Positions 35,233 to 44,711 of a stretch of DNA of 64,000 nt are shown piece by piece. The stretch is from Endozoicomonas montiporae CL-33 (GTDB lineage: Bacteria > Pseudomonadota > Gammaproteobacteria > Pseudomonadales > Endozoicomonadaceae), in NCBI RefSeq assembly GCF_001583435.1, contig NZ_CP013251.1, positions 1,943,617 through 2,007,616 of the forward strand. Direction: 5' to 3'. The position numbers and the translations under genes are program-made. Each line of letters begins with the position of its first letter. The first letter of the stretch is position 1. Below the pieces are notes generated by a model. The model searched no databases. It saw only the letters and a program-made list of their open reading frames with translations, and had not been told where the DNA came from.

Positions 35233-35982
35233 TTACTTCGCGGGTCGATAACCCTGACTTGCAATATAAGCCTGACTGGTGTCGTTGAGCAGATAATCCA
35301 TGAACGCTCTGGCTTTGGGTTCTTTACTCTGTTTTAACAGCACCAGCTCCTGCCGGATGGGAGCATGATAGCTCTCTGGAATGTCCAGTATCCGATTCTT
35401 CGGTTGATCCAGTACCTGTGCTTTTGCCACCAGACCCAGATCAACATTGCCACTGGCAACAAACTGCCAGGCCTGCTGAATGCTGGCACCCTGCACCAGT
35501 CGGCCCTGATAACCCTGCCAGAGGTTCATTTTTTCCAGTGTTTGCTGTGCTGCCGCACCATAGGGAGCCAGTGCCGGATTGGCAATCGCCAGACGACCTT
35601 TATAGGCTTCCAGTGTTTTCAGTGTGACCGGCTGATCCCTATGACTCCAGAGAACCAGACGACCATAGGCATAGGTTTTACGGCTGTCAGGTACAATGAG
35701 GCCATTTTTTTCAAGCATGGCCGGACGTTCGTCGTCGGCAGACAGAAACAGGTCAAAAGGCGCACCATGACTGATCTGGTTGTAGAGAATGCCGGACGAT
35801 GCCGAAGAAACCAGCACTCTGGCATCGTGCTTCTTTTCAAACTGTTCAGCCAGTACGTCCAGAACGGGTTTGAAGTTGGCGGCTACGGCGACCCGGATGG
35901 TGGAGGCAGAAGCCAATGGGCTGATCAATATTATCAACAGCGACAGGCAACAAAACAGTTTATTTCGTACTAACCCTGCCAT
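35233..35982 (-). CDS. modA: Periplasmic molybdate-binding protein
   Basis: 249 residues with an N-terminal signal peptide ending near SPLASA, then the ModA fold: VAVAANFKPVLDVL, VSSASSGILYNQI and HGAPFDLFLSADDERP, which carry the oxyanion-binding serines. It overlaps moaE by 13 nt, so the mod genes appear to be read through from the moa unit. Confidence 0.95.
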   Translation of the reverse strand: MAGLVRNKLFCCLSLLIILISPLASASTIRVAVAANFKPVLDVLAEQFEKKHDARVLVSSASSGILYNQISHGAPFDLFLSADDERPAMLEKNGLIVPDSRKTYAYGRLVLWSHRDQPVTLKTLEAYKGRLAIANPALAPYGAAAQQTLEKMNLWQGYQGRLVQGASIQQAWQFVASGNVDLGLVAKAQVLDQPKNRILDIPESYHAPIRQELVLLKQSKEPKARAFMDYLLNDTSQAYIASQGYRPAK

Positions 35983-36431
35983 CGTTGTGCAGCATCCTTG
36001 TCACTTTGCCGTTCTTCAATCCAGCGGTCACCTTCGGGTGTTGTTTCTTTCTTCCAGAAAGGAGCGCGGGTTTTCAGGTAATCCATAATAAAATCGCAGG
36101 CAGCAAATGCGTCCTGTCGATGGGCACTGGCAGTGCCGACAAAAACGATGCGATCGGTCGGATGCAGTTGACCGACCCGATGAATCACACTCACTGCATA
36201 GAGCGACCAGCGTTCACTGGCTTCATCAATGATGGTTTGCAGGGCGCTTTCGGTCATGCCCGGGTAGTGTTCCAGATACAAACCACTGACATGATCGTCG
36301 AGGTTATTGTCCCGTACCAGTCCGGTAAACGTAACAACGCCGCCCACCGCAGCATTGTCGGATAACCTTGCCTGCTCCAGAGCCGGGTCAAAATCGTCGG
36401 TTTGGACAGAAAGGTGAACAGTGGTTGTCAT
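35970..36431 (-). CDS. moaE: Molybdopterin synthase catalytic subunit
   Basis: 153 residues. Works with MoaD to put two sulfurs on precursor Z. The family blocks GGVVTFTGLVRD, LYLEHYPGMTE, VIHRVGQLHPTDRIVFVGTAS and the C-terminal WKKETTPEGDRW (catalytic Lys region) are present. Normal length. Confidence 0.95.
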   Translation of the reverse strand: MTTTVHLSVQTDDFDPALEQARLSDNAAVGGVVTFTGLVRDNNLDDHVSGLYLEHYPGMTESALQTIIDEASERWSLYAVSVIHRVGQLHPTDRIVFVGTASAHRQDAFAACDFIMDYLKTRAPFWKKETTPEGDRWIEERQSDKDAAQRWQG

Positions 36432-36436
36432 GATGA

Positions 36437-36688
36437 TTAACCACCTGTGACCGGTGGGAAAAAGGCGACTTCGTCACCGTCTTTCAGTTCGGCATCACGG
36501 CGGGTCATGGCCTGATTCACCGCCACCAGAGTTCGGCCATCTTCCATCACCTCACGCCAGTCGTCGCCTTTTTCCGACAACTGTTTGCGCAGTTCCGAAA
36601 GCGTAGCTGGCTGCTCGTCGGCAGATAGCATCAGTTCATTACAGTTCAGCTGCTCACGGTAGCTGGCAAAAAATAATACTTTCATCAT
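36437..36688 (-). CDS. moaD: Molybdopterin synthase sulfur carrier subunit
   Basis: 83 residues, ubiquitin-like; ends in GG (FFPPVTGG), the carboxyl end that is thiocarboxylated. Directly before moaE (5-nt gap). The moeB-type enzyme that adenylates it is not in this window. Confidence 0.94.
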   Translation of the reverse strand: MMKVLFFASYREQLNCNELMLSADEQPATLSELRKQLSEKGDDWREVMEDGRTLVAVNQAMTRRDAELKDGDEVAFFPPVTGG

Positions 36689-36701
36689 GTTTTTACATCA
36701 C

Positions 36702-36837
36702 TGTAGGTTGGGACGAGCGAAGCGACCTCCCAACACGGGAGCTGAATGCAGTCACCGTAGTAGGATTCAATTCAGGCTACTGTGTTTATATCAAGTCACC
36801 GTGTTGGGAGGTCGCGTTCCGCTCGTCCCAACCTACG
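36702..36837. repeat. Inverted pair of a 35-bp repeat between moaC and moaD
   Basis: TGTAGGTTGGGACGAGCG... and the inverse ...CGCTCGTCCCAACCTACG bracket a 60-nt spacer. Each arm also contains its own pairing (GTTGGGA...TCCCAAC). A related single copy is at 41991-42023. The long RNA hairpin may affect the moaC-moaD mRNA. Confidence 0.85.
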
Positions 36838-36852
36838 TATCATTGCAAGTAA

Positions 36853-37329
36853 TTAGTGGCTGGCTTTATAGTGACCGCTTTTGCCGCCACTCTTTTCCAG
36901 TACCCGAACTCCGTCAATCTGCATGTCTTTGTCTGCCGCTTTGCACATGTCGTAAATGGTCAGGGCGGCGACAGATGCGGCCGTCAGGGCTTCCATTTCA
37001 ACGCCGGTTTTACCGCTTAAACGACAGCAGCTTTCAATGCGAATGCGGTGGTGTTCTGGCTGTACTTCGAACTCGATGCCAATGTAGTTCAGCATTAACG
37101 GATGACAGAGGGGAATCAGGGTTCCGCACTGCTTTGCCGCCTGAATACCGGCAATACGAGCCACAGCCAGTACGTCACCTTTTTTCAGGCCATTGTCCTG
37201 AACCAGTACCAGGGTTTCCGGTTTCATGGTGATGTAGCCTTCGGCTCTGGCTTCACGACGAGTGGCGTCTTTGTCACCCACATCGACCATGCTGGCTTTG
37301 CCCTGTGCATCGGTATGAGTCAGACTCAT
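36853..37329 (-). CDS. moaC: Cyclic pyranopterin monophosphate synthase
   Basis: 158 residues. Second step of MoCo synthesis, after MoaA. Motifs are the [17 protein letters not shown] region, LIPLCHPL and [31 protein letters not shown], all typical. Its start overlaps moaB by 4 nt. Confidence 0.95.
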   Translation of the reverse strand: MSLTHTDAQGKASMVDVGDKDATRREARAEGYITMKPETLVLVQDNGLKKGDVLAVARIAGIQAAKQCGTLIPLCHPLMLNYIGIEFEVQPEHHRIRIESCCRLSGKTGVEMEALTAASVAALTIYDMCKAADKDMQIDGVRVLEKSGGKSGHYKASH

Positions 37330-37850
37330 GCAGTCACCACTTTCAGATGCTCGACAAAGTTGCAGGGGCGGTGGGTGCTGTCCAGCTGTTCTTTAATAAT
37401 GCCCTGCCATGCGGTTTTGCAGGCATTGTTGGAACCGGGCATAACAAAGATAATGGAGCCATTGGCAAAACCGGCAACCGTTCTGGACTGAATGGTTGAG
37501 GTGCCAATCTGTTCATAAGATAACTGTCGGAACAGTTCGCCGTAGCCGTCTACTTCCTTGTCAAACAGTGGTAGTACAGCCTCTGGCGTGCTGTCTCTGC
37601 CTGAAAAACCGGTACCGCCGGTGATCAATACGGCCTGAACGGTATCGGAGGCAATCCAGCGGGACAGCACTTCACGAATCTTGTAGATGTCGTCTTTGAC
37701 AATCGCTTTGTCAGCCAGATGGTGACCTGCCGACTTGAGATGATCGACCAGCAGGTGACCGGACGTGTCGTTGTCTTCGGTGCGTGTATCGGAAACCGTC
37801 AGAACCGCCATCTGCAATGGAATAAATTCTGAAACCTGTTTATGAGCCAT
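37326..37850 (-). CDS. moaB: Molybdenum cofactor biosynthesis protein B
   Basis: 174 residues. MogA/MoaB family: adenylation of molybdopterin. The MoCF motif [14 protein letters not shown] and the upstream [13 protein letters not shown] are conserved. Overlaps moaC. Confidence 0.93.
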   Translation of the reverse strand: MAHKQVSEFIPLQMAVLTVSDTRTEDNDTSGHLLVDHLKSAGHHLADKAIVKDDIYKIREVLSRWIASDTVQAVLITGGTGFSGRDSTPEAVLPLFDKEVDGYGELFRQLSYEQIGTSTIQSRTVAGFANGSIIFVMPGSNNACKTAWQGIIKEQLDSTHRPCNFVEHLKVVTA

Positions 37851-37881
37851 AGGGTCTCCCTGTCGCTATTAGGAGTACATC

Positions 37882-38520
37882 TCAGGAGTACTCTTTATGT
37901 ATGTTCTGACTCCAGACAAAAGTCTGGCATGCCTGCCACTCTTGTGGAGTATTGGTATTTCTGAACAGCGTTGCCTGCTCCGGTGCGGGCAGTGGAATGG
38001 CTTTGCCGTCCAGCTGATGGAGCAAGCGCCAGATCGAATAATCTTTTCGATCCGGGCTGTTAATCGCCTGATCCACCTGCTTGCGCACTTGTGGATTGAC
38101 CGGAAGGCAGACAGGCAGCGTGAAGTCCTGAAAATAGCAGGCAGACTGATGCTGCGCGCAATAATCCGCCAGATGCTTCAGCGATTCGGCTGACAGCAAT
38201 GGCATATCCACCGGTACAACCAGTAGGCACGATTCATCATTAATTTCCAGCTCCTTAATACTCAGCAATGCCGCATGAATACCACTGAGCGGGCCTCTGC
38301 CCGGCAAACGGTCGATAACGGTTTGACCGTAATTTTGACCGCAATAAAGGCCAGCCGTCTCGCTGTTGGCACTGATCAGCACAGGGGCAGCCCCTGCTGC
38401 CGTCAGGGTTTCAGCCATTGCCCGAAACAACGGTTTGTCCTGCCATTCCAGCAGTGCCTTGTTGCGACCCATTCTGGACGATCGTCCGCCAGCCAGAACG
38501 AGCCCGTATAAACTGCTCAT
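37882..38520 (-). CDS. mobA: Molybdenum cofactor guanylyltransferase
   Basis: 212 residues. Adds GMP to MPT to make MGD. N-terminal motif LAGGRSSRMGRNKALL and the later VVPVDMPLL, which carries the nucleotide-binding Asp. It is 31 nt upstream of moaB, so the moa-mod genes start here or at its promoter. Confidence 0.94.
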   Translation of the reverse strand: MSSLYGLVLAGGRSSRMGRNKALLEWQDKPLFRAMAETLTAAGAAPVLISANSETAGLYCGQNYGQTVIDRLPGRGPLSGIHAALLSIKELEINDESCLLVVPVDMPLLSAESLKHLADYCAQHQSACYFQDFTLPVCLPVNPQVRKQVDQAINSPDRKDYSIWRLLHQLDGKAIPLPAPEQATLFRNTNTPQEWQACQTFVWSQNIHKEYS

Positions 38521-38593
38521 TGGGCGTTTTTTGAACCATTCAACGTGATGTGGGGATACTAACAGAGCCTGTCTGAATCACATAGGTCTCAGG

Positions 38594-39583
38594 TCAACAG
38601 GATGAGCATTTATGTTGAGTCAGGAATTCGGGAATGCGCTGTTCCAGCCAGTAGTCCAGTTGATGCGGGCGACCACCGATAAAGCCGACATGCCCGCCGC
38701 GGCAAGTCAGTTCCAGTTCTGTACTGTCCGACAGTTCTTCAGGCTGTGGCACACAGTCCGGTGTCATAAACGGGTCATCACTGGAATGGATGATCAGGGT
38801 GGGGCGGGTGATGCCTTCCAGATAGTAGCGGCTGCTGGCTTTGCGGTAGTAATCTTCTCCGCTCTGAAAACCATGCAGGGCAGCAGTGATGTAGTGGTCA
38901 AAGTCTTCAAAGGTGTTCAGGTAGCCATAGTTGGTAAACGGCTCCAGCGCTTTGGCGCGATCATGCCAGCCCTGCCTCTGAAAAAAACGAAGCTTGTCGT
39001 GCATTTGCCGGTGCATATCGGTTAGAAAACGGTTGCGATAGATGCGTGTCGCGCCATGGTTCATTCGATGGGCACAGTGATCCAGCCGAAAAGGTACCGA
39101 TACGGCGACAGCGGCTGACAGTAAACTGTTACTGCCTTCTTCCCCCTGGTATTTCAGCAGAACATTACCGCCCAGAGAGTAGCCAGCTGCCATCATTTGT
39201 TTGTCAGGATATTGTTGCTTTAAATGCTGAAGTACATCCTTTAACTCCTGACTATCCCCCGAGTGGTAACTGCGTGGCTGCCAGTTGGGCTCGCCACTGC
39301 ACCCTCTGAAATTGATGCAGACTGATTGTATGCCCTGCTGATCAAGACGGGTTTGCAGGCCGGTGATGTATTTGGATTCGGAACTGCCGGTGAGTCCATG
39401 CAGTAACACGACCAGATGATCCGATTCTTTCGGCCCGTACCAGTCCAGATGCAGAAAATCACTGTCGCTGGTTGTAAAACATTCACGGTGTCGTTTAAGT
39501 GTTTTGGGCTTGCGAAACAGGGGTGACCATAATGTCTGCAGATGGGGGCTGTTGAGTCCGGGGCAGGGGGAAAATGGCAGCAT
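38594..39583 (-). CDS. YheT-like alpha/beta hydrolase
   Basis: 329 residues from ATG 39583 (MLPFSPCPGLNSPHLQTLW), chosen because AGGA lies 7 nt upstream; the frame runs 15 codons further at a TTG. It has the nucleophile elbow GYSLGGN near residue 145, with HGLTGSSESKYITG before it, and the C-terminal HSSDDPFM (Asp) and GGHVGFIGG (His). Same family as E. coli YheT. Substrate unknown; likely esterase. Confidence 0.88.
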   Translation of the reverse strand: MLPFSPCPGLNSPHLQTLWSPLFRKPKTLKRHRECFTTSDSDFLHLDWYGPKESDHLVVLLHGLTGSSESKYITGLQTRLDQQGIQSVCINFRGCSGEPNWQPRSYHSGDSQELKDVLQHLKQQYPDKQMMAAGYSLGGNVLLKYQGEEGSNSLLSAAVAVSVPFRLDHCAHRMNHGATRIYRNRFLTDMHRQMHDKLRFFQRQGWHDRAKALEPFTNYGYLNTFEDFDHYITAALHGFQSGEDYYRKASSRYYLEGITRPTLIIHSSDDPFMTPDCVPQPEELSDSTELELTCRGGHVGFIGGRPHQLDYWLEQRIPEFLTQHKCSSC

Positions 39584-39679
39584 GGATAATCCTGAGAAAT
39601 AACGCTTGATAAACCCGAGCAAAAGCAACTGCCGACATAATAAACAGCACAGGACACTTAAAGCAAATTAGGTTACAGA

Positions 39680-41402
39680 GTGCCTGTCAGAAAACCTCTG
39701 AAAAACGGCAGTCGTTCTTGGCCGACAGAAGTTGATAACGGCTGGATTTGAGTTACCAGACGAACAAAGGATGTTTTTTGTACCGCACTGTTCAAAATAC
39801 AACCTGATTCGACTATCTACAAGCGCAGTAATCTCTCATGCCCGGCATGATCAAAAGTAAACTGACGGAAGCCTGGCTGAAAGGCTACTGACGATCTCTG
39901 GTCAGCAGAATTTTACCCAGCCGTTTCAGGTTGCTGGCGACAACAGCCAGTGCGACATAGCGCTCAAAGCCTTCTATCCCTTTATCCGGGCATTTGTCGA
40001 GACCATTCGCTTCCAGTGCATTGATATCGGATTCAACGGCTGAGTGCTTCCTTCTTGCCCGGATAAATTCCGGGTGGCATTCCCGTTTTTTGTCATTGGC
40101 TGACAGCCTGCCTTTCTTGGGAAGAACTGAATGCTCCAGAAGAACTTCCAGCTTTTCAAGATTGCCCGGACTCCAGAAGCCTTTGTCGTAGCTCACCTGG
40201 CTTAATGTCGGGAACCGCTTTTTGGCAGCCTCAGCCATAGGTACTGTAACCTGGTCGTCTGTTTGTTTTTGCATGACCTGATGATGCAAAGTAAAACCGA
40301 ACTGATCCTGCAACACGCAGACCCGTAACCCCAGTTCAACCGGAGTTCCGGCTTTGCCTTTGCTGATCCATTCTGTATGAGGCTCAAAGATTGAGAACAC
40401 CTTCTCATTATGGGGAATCTGCTCATGTTCTATCACCCGTCGGTAAATCAGGTTTATCTGGTGACGGCTGTGGGCTATGTGGTATTTGAGGTTTTCCAGC
40501 CTTGGCTCATCCGGTTGTTTTTTCAACAGCAAGGACAAGGTCGTTTCAGCTTTGCGGACAATTGAAAGGCTGTACTTTATGTACTCAAGGTGAGCCATTT
40601 CAATGTCGTGCTGCCGCTGCTGTTGTTTCAGTTCACAGGTTGCGCTGGAATGCTTCAGGTTTCGAGCCTTGTTGTAGCGTTTGCGATGCTGGTCTTTAAG
40701 ATATTTGCTCTGACGCCAGCCCGGAAGCTGGTACTGATTGGAGAGAGCGGATGCAAACTCAATGCTTTTACGGCAAGCGTCGCTCAGAAGGCTGATATCC
40801 GTGGGGAAATGGACATCGGTTTTGACTACGAAGGAATCGGCACGGCCATGTAGCGGCTCATCTTTTTTTTAACCAGCTGGTGACCTGCATCCACCGTGAC
40901 CTGGTTAATCTGATCCAGTATCTCCGGTGTGAAGAGGCTGATGTTATCCTGCAATGTTTGTATGTGGTAGGAATGGGTACAATATGGGCCGTGACCGAGC
41001 ATTTTCCGTAATGTCCCATGTTCATTAGCCAACTCTTGCAAGCGGTCATAGTCACAATTAGTGACAAGGCGCAGAGTGCCGAAAACCAGAATGTTCCAGA
41101 GGTCCATACCGGGACGACCGTTGTGCCGACTGGCAGGAATCATGTTCTCAAGCACCTGAAAAACCCTGTGTCGCAGATCAGGTGTTATCCAGATATGTTG
41201 CAGCCCCCGAAGCAGACGGGGAATGTCGTCTCTGGACTTGGGATTAAACGTGATGGCAGAGATATCAACTTCGCCCAACTGCATTTGTGGGTTGATGGTT
41301 TGGCGCATAAATGTGAAAACAGCTTGTTTTGGAAAATCTTCGAGTACTATATGGGGCTACAGGCTGCTGTTTTCAAGTGTTTGTGGGTTTTCGGACAGGC
41401 AC
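39680..41402. mobile_element. ISNCY-type element with 6-bp duplication
   Basis: About 1723 bp. Ends GTGCCTGTC(A/C)GAAAACC, inverted, flanked by a TACAGA duplication (39674-39679 and 41403-41408). It carries one transposase gene on the minus strand with a frame break. The element sits between the yheT-like gene and the tad promoter. Confidence 0.78.
39885..41308 (-). pseudogene. ISNCY-type transposase, two frames joined at an A8 run
   Basis: The N-terminal part starts at 41308 (MRQTINPQMQLGEVD...VTVDAGHQLVKKK) and leaves its frame at an A8 run (40863-40870 as T8 on the plus strand). After a -1 shift it continues DEPLHGRADSFVVKTDVHF, through SVLPKKGRLSANDKKREC, ending at 39885. The whole protein would be about 475 residues. 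The break may be a disabling indel or a programmed slip; A8 is a classic slippery run. Confidence 0.8.
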
Positions 41403-41743
41403 TACAGAGCTGGAATGGGTTTCTCATTTTTTCGTTAGTTTGCTTAAAGTCTTCATTTTCTTATTAAAAAAGGGCTTCATAAAAAATCAAATTGAATGCG
41501 TTTAATTAATCGGAAGTGATGATTTTATTTTTATATGCTCTTAATTTATAAAAGAAATATTTTAATAAGCTGCAAGCATTTCTTTGACGGCATTGTCAAT
41601 ATGTCTCATCTTGACTCAGATCAATTAAGTGGTGGATATGTGCTGTTTTTTTTGAAAAAAATGGTAAAGTAAGTGCAAATTAACAATTAGTTCGACTCAT
41701 AAGCTGCTTCGCAGGCAGGTCAATAAAAAAAGAGGAGCTAATC
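41403..41743 (+). other. Upstream region of the tad operon
   Basis: 341 nt, AT-rich, no gene. Contains an FNR-like site (41611-41624) and the palindrome TTGAC-N6-GTCAA (41584-41599) just before it. An exact -10 was not found. SD for flp is AGAGGAG just before the ATG. Confidence 0.6.
41611..41624 (+). promoter_or_regulatory. FNR-like site upstream of flp
   Basis: TTGACTCAGATCAA matches the FNR consensus except for one base. It lies 120 nt before the flp start codon. The site may tie Tad pilus expression to oxygen, but the promoter spacing is unknown. Confidence 0.5.
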
Positions 41744-41950
41744 ATGTTAACCAAGTTGTATGTTAAGAGTGCTGTAGCGCTTGATCAACTCAGGAAGGAT
41801 GAGCGTGGGGTGACTGCGATTGAGTATGCGATTGTGGCGGTTGCTATTGCAGGGGTTGTTGCCGCAGTTTTTACATCTGATAGTTCAAGTGGACTAAAAA
41901 CTGCTTTAGACGCTGCATTTACGAATATTACTAATGCTATTACACCGTAA
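41744..41950 (+). CDS. flp: Flp type IVb pilin
   Basis: 68 residues. The processing site G-VTAIEYAIVAVAI has the Glu and Tyr (E5, Y6) of Flp pilins, and the leader ends in ERG. SD AGAGGAG 8 nt upstream. The main structural protein of the Tad pilus. Confidence 0.94.
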   Translation: MLTKLYVKSAVALDQLRKDERGVTAIEYAIVAVAIAGVVAAVFTSDSSSGLKTALDAAFTNITNAITP

Positions 41951-41990
41951 TAGGCTTATAACTTTCATCAAGTAGTTAATTTAATGCTCA

Positions 41991-42023
41991 TGTTGGGAAT
42001 CGCTTCGCTTGTCCCAACCTACA
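41991..42023. repeat. Solo copy of the 33-bp TGTTGGGA repeat between flp and tadV
   Basis: Same sequence as the repeat at 36702 in inverse form. The arms GTTGGGA and TCCCAAC can pair. It ends 3 nt before the tadV ATG and leaves no visible SD there. Confidence 0.8.
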
Positions 42024-42026
42024 ATT

Positions 42027-42449
42027 ATGATTTTGATATTGCATTTAATTAATGCTGGTATTGTCGTTTATAGCGATGTGACCAGACGGGTGATTAATAA
42101 CTATCAAGTGTTGTTGGTTTTAATATTGGGTCTGTTTACATCAGGCGTAGCGAATCTGCAATGGGGGTATTGGGCAGTTGCCTCCATTGGTCTTCTGTTG
42201 TTTTTTACAGGTGTGGTAGCCGGTGGTGATATTAAATTGTTGCTGGCGTATCTGGTAGGAATTGATTCCCGGTGGTGGTTGCTGGTGTTTTTATTAATGG
42301 CGATCATCGGTGGCGTGTTGGCACTGGGTTATTTGTTGTACGGTGTGCTGATTAATAATGTGCAAGGAGTTCGTGCAAGGGGTTTGCCTTACGGAATTCC
42401 AATTGTGATTTCAGGTTTTATCGGGGTCTGGTTAACGACCATCAGTTAG
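42027..42449 (+). CDS. tadV: Prepilin peptidase TadV/CpaA
   Basis: 140 residues from ATG 42027. I reject the upstream TTG 42009, which lies inside the 33-bp repeat. Aspartic protease of the type IV prepilin peptidase group, with the two Asp residues in YSDVTRRVINN and the later GGDIKLL (GxGDxK-type). Four to five membrane segments. Processes Flp and the pseudopilins TadE and TadF. Confidence 0.9.
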   Translation: MILILHLINAGIVVYSDVTRRVINNYQVLLVLILGLFTSGVANLQWGYWAVASIGLLLFFTGVVAGGDIKLLLAYLVGIDSRWWLLVFLLMAIIGGVLALGYLLYGVLINNVQGVRARGLPYGIPIVISGFIGVWLTTIS

Positions 42450-42514
42450 TGTTTAACCATTGATGGTCGGCTTCAACCCTAAACCTGAATCTTATTTGAA
42501 CATGGGGGATGAGC

Positions 42515-43270
42515 ATGGATCGTCGCCTGATATTAGGTTCTGCCTTTATTCTTTGTACTGCGGGTATTTTTGGTTTTTTAACCAGCAATCGTTCTGCGCC
42601 GGAAGAAAACGTATCGGCCCCTTCTGGGGAACCCTTTTTTGAAGTCTGGGTGGCGGAGTCGGCTATTAATAAAGCTGACGTTATTGAACCGGTCATGTTG
42701 AAAATCACCAAGGTGCCTGAATCCGAAGCGTATAAAGCCGGTGTGGTGAATAAAAAACGGTTTGATATTCCTCCCGGTGCTTTAGCAGGGGTGGATTTTG
42801 AAACGGGTTCGATTATTCCTGAAAACAAATTATTGGTTCCGGGGCAGCCCGGCCATATGTCGTTGTTGCTGGGGCCGGATCAGGTGCCTTATCCCATTAA
42901 AATAGAAGGGCAGATTGCCCTGATTGATATTCTTGCGCCGGGCGATGAAGTGGACGTGGTATTAATCGCTTCGTCTGACCAGAACCTGGCTGCTAATCCT
43001 TCCCTGAATTCGTATCGCGGTTTAACGGTGACGCCTTTGTTAAAGGCTCGTCCGGTGGTGGATGTAAAAGAGAGTAAGGACGATGGCATTACGGTGGTCA
43101 TTGCCCTGAGCCGTCAGGAGGTTAGCCAGATGATGATTGCCCGCCGCATAGGTTTGCTGGATGTGTATAAATCGTCTGCCGATGCCATGACCGAGATGCG
43201 GGTGGGGGATGTGTTGTCTGACTTTACTTCAGTGACAGAACTTAGGGGTCGTGAGCGCGTTGCTAATTAG
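42515..43270 (+). CDS. rcpC: Tad pilus assembly protein CpaB/RcpC
   Basis: 251 residues from ATG 42515 (GGGGA about 6 nt upstream); ATG 42509 is possible. N-terminal membrane anchor, then an SAF domain (VWVAESAINKADVIEPVMLK). Works with the RcpA secretin in the periplasm. Confidence 0.88.
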   Translation: MDRRLILGSAFILCTAGIFGFLTSNRSAPEENVSAPSGEPFFEVWVAESAINKADVIEPVMLKITKVPESEAYKAGVVNKKRFDIPPGALAGVDFETGSIIPENKLLVPGQPGHMSLLLGPDQVPYPIKIEGQIALIDILAPGDEVDVVLIASSDQNLAANPSLNSYRGLTVTPLLKARPVVDVKESKDDGITVVIALSRQEVSQMMIARRIGLLDVYKSSADAMTEMRVGDVLSDFTSVTELRGRERVAN

Positions 43271-43337
43271 AGCTTAGATGCGCATCGTTCACTTAAAAAC
43301 GGGCTCATTAAAAGAAAGCATAAAGAGAGCTGTTGTT

Positions 43338-44711
43338 ATGGACATTCCTGGAAAGCGAATAAAAATATCGGGGTGTTGGTTATGGTTTGTTCTGATGCTC
43401 CTGATCTGTCCCGCCACCATGGCCCGGAGCATTATTAATATCGGGCTCGATGAAGCCCTGCCACTGCAATACAGAACCGCTATTGATACGGTGTTTATTG
43501 CCAATTCCGATATTGCCGATTACCAGATATTAAAAGGTAATCGTCTGGTAGTGTTTGGCAAGGAAGTGGGTTCAACCTCTCTGCTGATTCTGGCGGCCGA
43601 CGGTAAAACCATAGACAGCAAAACGCTGGTGGTGAACAAATCCCTGGCTCATATACGACAACAGCTGATGATTCGTTTTCCCGGTCAGTCCATCGATGTA
43701 CTGAATCTGGGCGATCAGGTGGTGTTATCCGGTAATGTTCCTTCTGAACAGATGAAGCGGGACATTTATCGTCTGGTCGGCGAGCTGCTGGAGAAAGAAG
43801 TCACCACCGAAAAGCGCAGCTGGGTCACCGACGATAAAACCTTCGATTTACGCTTTCTTACCGAGCATCGTTATCACGGTATTGTGAATAATATCGAAGT
43901 TGAAGAGGTCAAGCAGGTCAATGTGAAGCTGACCGTTGCAGAAGTTTCCCATTCGTTTATGCGGCAACTGGGTTTTCGCTGGGGGTCAGTACAGGCTTCT
44001 GCCAGTGGTGACGGCGTTTTTCTTGGAAACGGTCATTTTCTGGATATGGTGGGTAACATTTCATCGTCCGATATTGCCCGCTATATCTCTGCGGCCGACG
44101 ACGACACCATGGGGCAGGTGCTGGCAGAACCCAATCTATCGGTGATTTCCGGTGAAACCGCTTCGTTCCTTGCCGGTGGTGAAATGCCTATTGTCACCAT
44201 TCTTAACGATACCCAGAGTATTACCTATAAAGAGTTTGGTATCCGGCTTGAGCTGGCGGCTGAAGTCTTGAAAGACGACAAAATTAATCTGTCCATGCAG
44301 CCGGAAGTCAGTGCCATCGACAGTCAGGTCGCACAGAACACCCTGAATATTCCAGCCTTCAAAACCCGCAGGGCGCGGACAACGGTTCAGCTCGGTGATG
44401 GGGAAAGTTTTGTACTTGGCGGTTTGCTGAACTCCGAAGAGCGTGAGGCCTTGTCAAAAATCCCTTTGATTGGCGACATACCCATCCTGGGTTCGCTGTT
44501 CCGGCATACAACCACTGAACGGCAAAAGACGGAACTGATTATTGTTGCCACGGTAAATCTGGTGAAGCCGGTTCAGCCCGGTACCGTACAGATACCCCAG
44601 ATGCAGCTGAACAACAGTTTGCTCCATTACTTTAACCTGATGGGACCGGAACACAGCCAGCGGTACAACAAAGCGCGGCTGATTCTTTCTGCAGGGGGGT
44701 TTAAAGAATGA
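43338..44711 (+). CDS. rcpA: Tad outer-membrane secretin
   Basis: 457 residues from ATG 43338 (a signal-peptide stretch WLWFVLMLLICPATMA follows); an ATG 60 nt earlier is possible. Periplasmic N domains, BON-like segment, then the secretin core (MGQVLAEPNLSVISGETASFLAGGEMPI, VQLGDGESFVLGGLL, LFRHTTTERQKTELIIVATVNLV). Forms the outer-membrane channel for the pilus. Overlaps the next gene by 4 nt. Confidence 0.92.
   Translation: MDIPGKRIKISGCWLWFVLMLLICPATMARSIINIGLDEALPLQYRTAIDTVFIANSDIADYQILKGNRLVVFGKEVGSTSLLILAADGKTIDSKTLVVNKSLAHIRQQLMIRFPGQSIDVLNLGDQVVLSGNVPSEQMKRDIYRLVGELLEKEVTTEKRSWVTDDKTFDLRFLTEHRYHGIVNNIEVEEVKQVNVKLTVAEVSHSFMRQLGFRWGSVQASASGDGVFLGNGHFLDMVGNISSSDIARYISAADDDTMGQVLAEPNLSVISGETASFLAGGEMPIVTILNDTQSITYKEFGIRLELAAEVLKDDKINLSMQPEVSAIDSQVAQNTLNIPAFKTRRARTTVQLGDGESFVLGGLLNSEEREALSKIPLIGDIPILGSLFRHTTTERQKTELIIVATVNLVKPVQPGTVQIPQMQLNNSLLHYFNLMGPEHSQRYNKARLILSAGGFKE

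Noticed and set aside
36702..36837. Inverted repeat between moaC and moaD as a CRISPR or transposon
   Set aside because: Only two arms with no regular spacers and no duplication of the target; the solo copy elsewhere suggests a dispersed repeat.
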